The notes under the pieces: generated by a model | What the model was told of the DNA's origin: nothing | Seen by the model: only the letters and a program-made list of their open reading frames with translations | Databases searched by the model: none | Position numbers and translations under genes: made by a program | NCBI GenBank assembly: GCA_020631735.1 | Contig: CM036159.1 | Coordinates: 99,335,670 to 99,399,669, forward strand | DNA from: Saccharum officinarum | Taxonomy: Eukaryota; Streptophyta; Magnoliopsida; Poales; Poaceae | Direction of reading: 5' to 3' | Length of the DNA: 64,000 nucleotides | Shown: positions 12,796 to 22,149 of the stretch, in pieces | How positions within the stretch are numbered: position 1 is the first letter of the stretch | Layout: each line of letters opens with the position of its first letter

Positions 12796-12807
12796 GCTCC
12801 GATACCA
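12796..12807 (-). other. Primer-binding site (tRNA-iMet type)
   Basis: Reverse complement reads TGGTATCGGAGC, the canonical plant LTR-retrotransposon primer-binding site complementary to the 3' end of initiator tRNA-Met, two bases inside the 5' LTR. Confidence 0.85.
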
Positions 12808-12809
12808 CT

Positions 12810-14828
12810 TGAAAGGTCCAAATGGCTAGAGGGGGGTGAATAGCCTATTTAAAATTCTACAAGCTTCACTAGACAACCACGTTAGTATAAAAGATGGCTA
12901 TGCTAATTCTAGCACTAGCTCAACTACACTATGCAAGCCACCTATACAATTCTAGTGAGGCAAGGCTATGATCTCTAATACACACCAATAAGGCTAAGTC
13001 ACTAAGCTACTTACTCCTATGTGATAAAAGCTACACTAAGCAAACTACACTAGAACTAGTACAAGAAAGTAAAGAGCAAGTGACTTGATTCTTATACCAA
13101 CGATGTAGAGAAGCAATGCACTCGAAGAATCAATCACAATGATCAACCACAAGAGAAATCCTCGGCAAAGAGATGACACAAGATTTTTTACCGAGGTTCA
13201 CTTGCTTCCTGGCAAGCTACTCCTCGTTGTGGCGATGCACCCACTTGTCGGTTCGCGAGCTAATCGACTATCAAGAGTCGAGCCCTCGGTGGGCGCCGCA
13301 CAACCGCACACAAGATGGGGATCCTCCAAGCCACGAGCTCCACTAGAGTATCCAATTTACGAACTCCTGCGGGGAAGGATCAAGAACCCCTTACAACACT
13401 AGGTGAGGGCTCCAACAATCTCCAATTGCGAGCTCAATCACCTCCGCTGCTCCAAGCCGTCTACCGTGTCGGGAAACACGGAAGAGTAACAAGAAATCCG
13501 CAGCAACTCGAAGATCAAGTGCCTCTAGAATGTAACTCTCAAGCAATGCACTTGAATCTCACTCAATCTCACTCAAGATGTGCAACTATGCAAAGAGATG
13601 AGTGGAGGGGTTGTTCTCTAGCTCAAAGGATGTCTCTAGGTCTCAAAATGTGCAAGAGTTACCCTCAAACCCTGGACACCCTCTATTTATAACGAAGGGG
13701 TACGCAGCTAGCCGTTACAGACGACGCAGCGAAAATCGCGCTGACAGGACGCTTCGGTCAGGGTGACCGGACGCGTCCGGTCACTACAGGACAAGCGAAA
13801 ACCGCGCGCGTCAGAACTAGCCGTTGCCGTGACCGGACGCGCTCAACCGTTTGACCGGACGCGACAATGCCAACGTCCGGTCGTGTTCCAGTAAGCTCCC
13901 ATCGAGACCGGACGCGTCCGATCACACATGACCGGACGCGCCGCGCGTCCGATCATCACTCCACTGCTCACTGCCCCTCTGGACGCATGACCGGACGCTC
14001 CGGTTCCGTGAGGGACCGGACGCGCCGGTCGCGCGCTCTCCTTCTGCGCACAAGTGAACTGACCGGACGCGCTGGTTAGGCCAGACCAGCGTCCGGTCAC
14101 AAACCCTAGCAGCACTGAGTTGAACTGACTAGACGCGTCCGGTCAAACCGAGACCGCATCCGGTGCAGCGTCCGATCAACACAGTGACCGACGTTCGCCT
14201 CCGTTTCTTTTCCGACTTCCGGCGCAATGGAAAATAGGCATTTCACTTCTCCAAAAAGCGCCGAATCCCACCTCGCAAGCTCGGCGGGAGGAGAGAGGAA
14301 CCCAAACCCTCTCTACCGCTTAAACTCCACCGCCTTCGCAAATGTGCTAACACCACCAAGTGTACACCACCATGTGCATGTGTGTTAGCATTTCACAAAC
14401 ATTTTCCAAGGCGTTATGTTAGCTCTCAACTAGATCCTAATGCATATGCTCAAGACATTGATCTAGTGGCACTTGATTCCTGAGCTTACTATGATTGCCC
14501 CTCTTGATAGTTGGCTATGTATCCTAAACCCGGTCAATCACTTCTCTACTCATCTTAGACCGGCAAAAGGAAAACCCTATGGTTATACCTTTGCCTTGCG
14601 CTCTTAGATCCTTCTCTTCCACTTGATCATCATGTCCATCATATTATGTGCATCTCCACCATGATCGACATTTCATGTCCATGCACCATTTCTTTATAAT
14701 CTTGTGGCCACCACTCCTTGCCACGTACACCTTCATCACGTGTGTTGCTTATGCCTAACTCAAAACACTTAACACATGGCATTAGCAACTTGGTGTCATT
14801 AATTACCAAAACCAAACTTAGGCTTTCA
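12810..14828 (-). repeat. Sirevirus 5' LTR
   Basis: 2,019 bp; on the coding strand it starts TGAAAGCC and ends GACCTTTCA. It is nearly identical to 4399-6402, with scattered substitutions and small indels. It contains a dense cluster of CCGGAC/GTCCGG palindromes (about 13740-14170). This LTR would carry the promoter that reads leftward through gag-pol. Confidence 0.88.
13740..14170. repeat. CCGGAC palindrome cluster in Sirevirus LTR
   Basis: Repeated GTCCGG/CCGGAC half sites, including the perfect palindrome 'tgaccggacgcgtccggtca' near 13764-13783. The same block lies at about 5330-5790 in the other LTR. Such arrays are described in Sirevirus LTRs and are presumed cis-regulatory; the function here is inference. 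It is not a CRISPR array because spacing and flanks are irregular. Confidence 0.7.
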
Positions 14829-17462
14829 GAGGGGTACCGAAAAGAGCGTGGTACGACGTGGGAGCCGGGCAAATAGCGAAAGGAAGGTGGTTAAGGAGAT
14901 AGGTGGAGGTGTGTATGCTCTCTGCCCAGAAACGAGTGGGAAGTGAGGCTGGAGTAAGAGTGTACGCACGGTGTCATTGGTGGTGCAAATCATGCGCTCA
15001 GCCTTTCCGTTCTGAGAAGAGGTGTACAGGCAAGACATGCGCAACTAGACACCGCGAGAGAGGAAGAAGATCCGGGATGTGGAGTTATCGAACTCACGGC
15101 CATTGTCGCACTGGACGGCCTTGATGGTGAGGCTGAACTGAGTGGAAACCTAAGCAAAAAAGTGGTGGAGCGCGGGGAATGCCTCAGACTTGGCACGTAA
15201 GGAAAACTCCATGAATAGTGAGAAAAATCATCAACCACCACAAGATAGTACTTATAGCCAGAAATGCTGAGTACATGAGACGTCCATAGGTCGCAATGAA
15301 CAAGATAAAAAATGCGAGCTGCATGTGAAGAACTAGAAAAAGGAAGACGAACATGACGGCCCATTTGGCACGCGTGACACAAATGCTCATCATGAGCTTG
15401 AGTACAACGAATGTCTGAGCTATGACTAAGCTGCATCAGGGCATCACGTCCAGGATGGCGAGGCGCCGATGCCAAGTAGCGAAAGAGGTGGTGGCGAAGG
15501 CAGCTGACAAAAGTGAAGACGGCGAGGCAGATGCTGGAAAACGAAGGGTGTAAAGGGGCCCCGTACTGTCACATCGGAGCAAAGGACGCCGGGTAGCCAA
15601 ATTCTTCACAATAAGACTAGAAGAGTCAAATTCCATAGAACACGAGTTGTCAGCTGTAAAATGACGAATAGAAAGAAGATTGTGAACCATAGAGGGTGCA
15701 ACAAGAACATCGGGAAGACGAAAGGACCCATGAGCACCGGCAGTACCCACAGATGTGACAGGAAGACATGAACCATTTGCGACCATAATGGACAAAGGGA
15801 GAGAAGAAGAAGGAGAATGGACAGAAGAAAGTATACCAGGGTCAGGGGTGGTGTGGTAGGTGGCACCCAAGTCGTCGATCCACTTAGGTCCGACAGGAGG
15901 TGTCAGGCCCATGGTGCTGAATGACCATGCCAAGGCCGCCTGGTTCCAACCGGCAAGCCCGGGCGGGGTGCCGGAGGGAGTAGCTCACGGAGGCATAGTG
16001 GAGACGCCGGGAGGTGGAGCACTAGTAAACATGGCCACCGGTGGGCGAGGCTCACCACCTGGAGCGTGGTAGGGCCACATAGAGATGCACCCTAACCACG
16101 GGTTATGGAAGGAAGGCCATGGTGCCCCCCGGTGGGCCAGCTGGTGGAGTGACTCCACCACGGCCTCCCCCACGGCCCCCACCGCGTCGTCGACGACCGC
16201 CATGACTCCCCCTACCTCCGCTCGGCCCGGAGGGAGGAGGACCAAGAAGAGACGATGACTGTGGAGCAGACGGACGAGGTGGAGCAGACGGACGCGGTAG
16301 AGTAGCAGCCAGGGCCGTCGAGGAAGATGAGGACCCCGGAGTGGTGGCGGACCCCGGCTGGATGCCCTAAGTGAGCTCCTCCATGACAAGGTCGTCACGA
16401 GACCTGCAGGAAGGTGGGGAAGGGCCGCTGATGGGTGATCCACGTCCTGAGGTGGGCGTAGCGGTCGCTGAGCCCGCGGAGGATGTTGAGGACGAGGATG
16501 CGATCCTCCACGGGCCAGCCCAGGTCACCGAGGGAGTCGGCCATGGCCTTCATCTTCCGGCAGAACTCGCTAACGGCAAGGTCCCCCTGGACAAACGTGC
16601 GGAAGCTCGCGTCGAGTCGCAGAGCTCGGGCCTCAGCATTGCTCAGAAACTGGCCCTCGAGTGCCAGCCAGGCCTGGCGAGCGAAGGTGGTGTTGCGGAC
16701 GAAGTCGTGGAGGTCGACGGAGATCGTGCCGAGGATCCAGGAAAGCACGATGCTGTCTAGACGCTGCCACGACGGAGTCTGGACCGCGAGCGTGGGATCG
16801 TCGAGGACGTGGTCGTCAAGGGCGTAGCGGCGGAGAGTGAGGACCACCAGATCCCGCCGATGGGCGTACGGGGTGACTCAGGGTCGAGAACGATCGAGAC
16901 GAGTAGCCGGATGTTCTAGACACCGCCGGCCTGGTAGTGGAGCTACGAGACGAGGGGATCGGCCGGATCGTGACGGAGAGCCGTAGTGGTGGAGGTGAGG
17001 TGGTCCGTCGAGCCGGAGGAGGTGCCCCCCCATCCTGGGCGAGAAGCTACTCCGCCTCGGCGATCTGGCGGGCCAGAGTGTCGGTGGCGTCCCGCTCCCG
17101 TTGCCACACAAGGGTAGCCGCACAGACGTGCTCCTGTCCCGCTGCGGTCGCGGCCCGGGTGAAAACCAGTGCGGCAGCGAGGGCGGAGGTGGGCCGAGGA
17201 GCGTAGAGGGCGGCCGAAGGTGGGGCGGGGAGGTTGAAGGCGCCCTGGGTGCCGCTACCCATGCCCGGCCCCTGCAGGTGTGATGCCGCACCATCACCAC
17301 CAGCGGCAAGGGGAGGGCTTGGAGAGGAGAACGGCAGGCCGGCTGCAGCTGCAGCGGCGGCGTAGGGGGCCGCGGTGGCCGGAGCCACGTAGGCGCCATC
17401 ACCAGGTACCGCAGGAGCCTCGGGCCCGACGGCTTCGGCGGCATCGGCCGGGGCGACAGGAA
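14829..17462 (-). pseudogene. Old Copia element, integrase to gag (right piece)
   Basis: Minus strand, same family as the Copia at 49.1-54.8 kb but far more decayed. From right to left: a coiled region with [15 protein letters not shown] text (around 17050), gag (16847-16395; [54 protein letters not shown]), a proline-rich linker, protease and pre-integrase (15933-15436; a WIDDLGATYHT motif where the family has [11 protein letters not shown], and WHRRL), then integrase (15475-14830; [28 protein letters not shown]). Multiple frameshifts. The segment joins 3977-4398 across the Sirevirus. Homology ends near 17462 and no 5' LTR follows, so the element is truncated. Confidence 0.8.
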
Positions 17463-18299
17463 AATGAGATAATCCGGAGATACAGCACCAAAACACTGAA
17501 ACAATAGATCAAGGTCACCAAAGAACATATCAAGGCTCTCCGAGAACAGAACAAGAGATAAATAATAGGGATATAATACTAATACAACAATGAATCCACA
17601 AAAGCTGAAAACACTTAATAATGAAGAACAACTAATATCTATGATTCAACTATTCAAGTAGGTAGCCATCTGAGCCTTAAAGGGTACAATGAAACACTGA
17701 TAACCTCAAACTCGAAATGAATATTATGCAAACAACAATTAATCCACTAACTGAAAGCAGGTATTTCTGAAGAACAACTAATATCTAGGATATATGAAGC
17801 CATTAAAACCCGAACGGGAACTGAAACATTGAATCTTTGAACTCATTCAACTGAAATTAATGGAAACATTAAAACAAAAAACATAGTTTCTAAAAATCAG
17901 ATAACTGAAACTGAACATTCACAGTACATCACTATTACTTGAAAATGACACATCATACAATTACAACTTTCAAAGCTACACAACTAAAAAAATAACAATG
18001 TGCTGCCAATGTGTGCAGAAATACTGAAATGACTTAAACTAAAATATATTAAAAAGAACAAACTGAATAACAGGACATTACTCAATACAAAAAACAATAT
18101 ATACAGAAAAAAACTAAAACTAATGAACATACTGAAAGGAAATAAACTCAAATTAATGAACTTATCTACTAATTACTGTGCAAGACATGTAATCCTAATA
18201 TAGACAGCGTGCAAGTACTTTATCAGAATCACCCTTTGTGCAGCACATTAATTTAACTGCAGTTGTTTAATTCCTAAATGTCTGGGAGCACAACAAACC
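17463..18299. other. AT-rich intergenic DNA, no gene seen
   Basis: Strongly A-rich on the plus strand with many 'actgaaa' words and no convincing ORF. It contains one copy of the dispersed repeat listed at 17885-19350. It may be LINE 3' region or old repeat debris. Confidence 0.5.
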
Positions 18300-19350
18300 A
18301 ATAATTACACGGTAATGCCTTCAGAGCCCAAGCTACTGCACGCAATAAACAAAAAAAAAGAGCAAATCGCAGGAGATCAGATAGCATTGCTCCCTGAACC
18401 TCTCCAACAGCCTGCGCTCCAACTTCATTCAGGAAGCAAAAAAGTTCTCTGCGCCTCAGTCCTGGTCATTGGTCCCTGCGACCCATCCTTGCTGAACTGG
18501 CAACAATCACTCAAGGAATGCAACATTCAATCATCAAGGTTAGAAGGGAAACAAATAAATTTGTTGATAAGCTCGCAAAGCAGGCTAGGCAAGCAAGTGT
18601 TACAAGCTCTTGTCGGTATTCTTGTGAAGCGTTTACACACTCTTGTCTTTGTAATGTGCAACAGGCACTTCAGAACTTTCAATGGGGAATGTTTCGCCCC
18701 ATCTCTATACTATGTTTATAACTAGTAATAAATATCCTTTACTTTTTTTTTAAAAAAAAGCCGATACACTCCTCCTTTCCACCCCAAAACTTGCCGGCCA
18801 CCTAGGTCCAACTCATCCACCTTCCCTTGATACACCCTTTGCCCCCAGGCGTCCGCTCACACAAAATTTGTTGACAAAGCAAAACGAATGAAATCCAAAA
18901 TCACCAAGGAGACACAGATGATAGCACCCCCTCAGCTTTAGTAAGTGACAATGAAGATGAGAGAAGCAGCAGAATAAATCATATCTTATATCAATGCAAC
19001 AACTCAAGGAAATAAACCACCATATATAATTAAACACACAAGTCCGCATCCTAGCCCTATCAAAACCAGAAAACCGAGGAACCAGAGCACTAGCCACCAC
19101 AAGCAATAATCTGTTAAGAACTAAATTATGAGCCAACTGAATCGTCTGTTGTGATTCCTTTAATTTCACGAAAAAAAACACTAACTCTCTGAACTCAATA
19201 AACTGAAACTATTAGTAACATTTTAACTGGAAACATCAGATAACTGAAACTGGACATTGACAATACATCACCATTGCTTGAAAATGACACATCATGCAAT
19301 TACAACTTGCAAAAGGAACTGAACTGAAAAAAATTTAACAATGTCTGATG
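17885..19350 (+). repeat. Direct repeat pair about 1.35 kb apart
   Basis: A segment at about 17897-17995 with 'cagataactgaaactg', 'cttgaaaatgacacatcat' and 'caattacaact' recurs at about 19238-19345 with the same words in the same order and roughly 85 percent similarity by eye. A second pair, 'gccatcagatgaacctgaat' near 19889 and 'gccatcacatgaacctaagt' near 21341, suggests that a longer segment was duplicated and later invaded by other elements. Confidence 0.5.
18300..18750 (+). pseudogene. LINE 3' end: RNase H domain tail
   Basis: In one plus-strand frame, starting near 18467, the translation reads HWSLRPILAELATITQG, then IIKVRRETNKFVDKLAK, and ends with VQQALQNFQWGMF and a stop at 18719-18721. 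The R-E-x-N-x-x-x-D-x-L-A-K pattern is the end of the RNase H domain at the C terminus of plant L1-type ORF2. The frame is broken further upstream, and an oligo-T/oligo-A stretch follows at 18744-18760. It is a 5'-truncated LINE remnant. Confidence 0.6.
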
Positions 19351-20046
19351 AAATACTGAAATAACAAGCTCCAAAAAATAGTGACTCTTGAATGAATGTA
19401 TCAAGGCTACTTATCCATACACCTAAAACCTGAATAAAGAATAACAAGACTGAATTGAACTACATGACAAACAGACAAAGAATGAATAAGCCACTTAATA
19501 TATTACTGCTACACAAGAGATTTGATGAATAATTTTAAAGCACATGATATTAGATACGGTTCTGAAAAAAATAAGTGCTCTGGAACAGTGAACCGAAATT
19601 AAAGAAAAAAAAAATTCACCGACTATCTACAACAACTAGAAATCATGAGAAGAGAGGAAGGGTGGGTGGGTAGATACTGAAACTCATGAGATTTTGCTAC
19701 ATGTGCAAGAGGCCATGCGTAATGCAGGCACCAGACGGGAAGCGAATAGAGAAAAAACAGAACCCTCTCCCTCTCTCTTTCTCGAACGAACAACACACTG
19801 GACCAAAAAGCCAAGAACCAATTTGTTCCAGCATAGACAACATAGAGAAATGAAGAATACAAATTGAATTTAAAACAAATGGATGTGCCATCAGATGAAC
19901 CTGAATAGACTGGGAATACTGAATCACATTGATGAAATAATTATTACACAAATACATATTATGAGAACACTACACAATAAATTTCGGATTGAAGAAATAA
20001 TTATAACACAACTACAGTTTATAAGAACACTTCATAGTGAATTTAC
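18760..20046. other. AT-rich intergenic DNA, no gene seen
   Basis: No ORF here resembles a protein. It holds the second copy of the direct repeat described above and ends at the target-site duplication of the RTE element. Confidence 0.5.
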
Positions 20047-20059
20047 AAGACAACTAACT

Positions 20060-21223
20060 ACAACAACAACAACAACATAGCCTTTTGTCCCAAGCAAGTT
20101 GGGGTAGGCTAGAGATGAAACCCAAAAGAGACGAGAAACAGGAAGACACATAAAGGGACATAAATGGCACAAGACAAAAAGATGTCACGGTTCAGGCACG
20201 TTGATTGCCAATCTCCAAGCGCTCCTGTCCATAGCTAAATCCTTGGAGATATTCCACTCCTTAAGATCTCTCTTAACGGACTCGTCCCAAGTTAGTTTAG
20301 GTCGACCTCTACCGCTCTTTACATTATCGGTCCGCTTTAGAACTCAACTACGCACCGGCGCCTCAGGAGGCCTCCGTTGGACATGTCCAAACCATCTCAA
20401 CCGATGTTGAATCAATTTCTCCTCAATTGGTGCCACCCCAACCCTATCCCGAATATCGTCGTTCCGAACTCTATCCCTCCTTGTGTGCCCACAACACCAA
20501 CGCAACATACGCATCTCTGCTACACTCAATTGCTGGACATGTCGCCTTTTTGTAGGCCAACACTCAGCACCGTATAACATCGCCGGACGAATCGTCGTCC
20601 TATAGAACTTACCTTTCAGCTTCTGAGGCACCCTTTTGTCACAGAGAACGCCAGAAGCTTGACGCCATTTCAGCCAGCCGGCTGAAATTCTATGCCTAAC
20701 ATCTTCATCAATGTCTCCATCCTTTTATAGCATCGACCCTAAATACCGAAAAGTATCCTTTTTGGCCACCACTTGCCCATCGAGGCTAACGTCTCCCTCA
20801 TCGTGCCTAGTCGCGCTGAAATCACATCTCATGCACTCGGTCTTAGTCCTACTAAGTCTGAACCCTTTCGACTCTAACGTGTGCCTCCATAGTTCTAATT
20901 TCCTATTAACTCCCGCCCTACTGTCGTCAACTAGCACGACATCATCAGCAAAGAGCATACACCAAGGGATATCACCTTGTATGTCCCTTGTGACCTCATC
21001 CATCACCAAAGCAAATAAATAAGGGCTCAAAGCTGACCCCTGATGCAATCCTATTTGAATTGGAAAGTCACTAGTGTCGCCATCACATGTTCGGACAAAC
21101 GTCACAACATCCCTGTACATATCCTTGATGAGGGTAACGTACTTAGTTGGGACTTTGTGCTTTTCCAAGGCCCACCACATGACATTTCTCGGTACTTTGT
21201 CATATGCCTTCTCGAGATCAATA
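20060..21223 (-). mobile_element. RTE-type LINE, 5'-truncated copy 1
   Basis: Minus-strand reverse transcriptase of the RTE clade: [33 protein letters not shown], the catalytic [15 protein letters not shown] block, then [14 protein letters not shown] and the C-terminal CCGHTRRDR and [12 protein letters not shown] blocks (20344-20631). It ends in an (ACA)n tract at 20061-20077, the TTG-repeat tail typical of plant RTEs. A 13-bp duplication, AAGACAACTAACT, flanks it at 20047-20059 and 21224-21236; part of the right copy also matches element sequence, so microhomology at the 5' junction is possible. A frameshift separates the two coding blocks. It is severely 5'-truncated. Confidence 0.85.
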
Positions 21224-21593
21224 AAGACAACTAACTGATAGGAAATTAAAAATGATGCATCCAATTCAACAGAATAAACCTATGGCAAACTAATTGATAC
21301 AACATGCTGGAAGCGAAATGCAGAAGGGGATGGAGGAGCCATCACATGAACCTAAGTAGAATGGGGAAACTGAATCGCATCAGGGGGAAATTAACACTGT
21401 TCTTCAGATACGCGCACCTGTAGGGCGGAGCAGCCCACTCCGCCGATCGGGGACATCCTGTACACAGCCAATGGAAACTGCAGTGCAGGGGAGTGGGGTT
21501 GAGGTGAGGGAGCACAGCGGGCGCGCCTAGATGAGCCCACAAGACAAACGGCAACCAATTAGCGGTGGATGAAAACATAAATATCCATCACTT

Positions 21594-21883
21594 CAGACTT
21601 GGATATTGTCGACCTGGAGACGATGGAATCCGTCGTATGCACAGAAGGGATGGCTCTCGCTTACAGCTTCAGGTTAGCTAGTGATCGTCCGAGTATCGTG
21701 AAGAGTATACGACAAGTTGATCTCGAAATCTATAATCAAGTTATCCGGGAGATCAATGTAAGAAAAGCCGATTTTAGAAGTGTCGAGTTTGTACAGGTTA
21801 TCCAGAATCCAGCTAATGGTGTTTGTAATATATACAAATCCTCCTGGCTGTATAAAGAGGGTGCTGTTGCTAAAAAAACATAA
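21594..21883 (+). pseudogene. Decayed RNase H-like (RVT_3) fragment
   Basis: A 94-residue plus-strand frame from 21599 has the layout of the RVT_3 domain found in plant LINE relatives and domesticated pseudogenes: E-x-x-x-x-x-E-G-M-A-L-A-Y-S, a region equivalent to the variable D-x-x-x-V-V-K segment (DRPSIVKSIRQ), and a later VIQNPANGVCNIYKSS block where functional proteins have R-x-x-N-x-x-A-x-x-L-A. The acidic catalytic residues are mostly missing. I consider it a relic, not an expressed gene. Confidence 0.45.
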
Positions 21884-22149
21884 ATATCCATGACTCGGAT
21901 GATGGATAGAAATCCCGTTTAAGAAAACAAGAAAAAGAATGTAGGAGTTGTTATTATTATTATTATAAAAAGAATTTGGGACTGGGACTGGCCTGGGCGG
22001 CGCACGACGAGCCTTCGCTTGGGCCTTTTCTCAGCAGATTTTCGTCTGGGTCTCTCGGCTCCCAGCTTCTCCGTGGCGCAGGCGCGGCGACATCCGATAC
22101 TGACTGGAGCCACTCTGCAACAGCGAAGCGCCCGCCCGCGCCCCTGCCC

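Larger units (their letters stand above)
4399..14828 (-). mobile_element. Sirevirus-type LTR retrotransposon (Copia), full-length but decayed
   Basis: A 10,430-bp element bounded by TG...CA ends and flanked by a perfect 5-bp target-site duplication, GAGGG, at 4394-4398 and 14829-14833. Two roughly 2-kb LTRs (4399-6402 and 12810-14828) enclose, on the minus strand, a primer-binding site complementary to initiator tRNA-Met, gag with a zinc knuckle, protease, integrase, reverse transcriptase, RNase H and a polypurine tract. The order PBS-gag-AP-INT-RT-RH is that of Copia. The long LTRs rich in CCGGAC palindromes, the multiple polypurine copies and the lysine/serine/aspartate-rich gag tail fit Sireviruses (maize Opie/Ji relatives). 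It is inserted into an older Copia. Several stops and frameshifts make it non-autonomous today. Confidence 0.9.

Noticed and set aside
13740..14170. CRISPR-like array of short palindromic repeats
   Set aside because: Spacing is irregular, the repeats are half-site palindromes within an LTR, the block is duplicated in the other LTR, and the genome is eukaryotic.
3977..17462. A novel multi-gene system in the minus-strand ORF series
   Set aside because: The order gag, protease, integrase, RT, RNase H between matching LTRs, and the homology of the outer pieces to the other Copia, explain it fully as nested retrotransposons.
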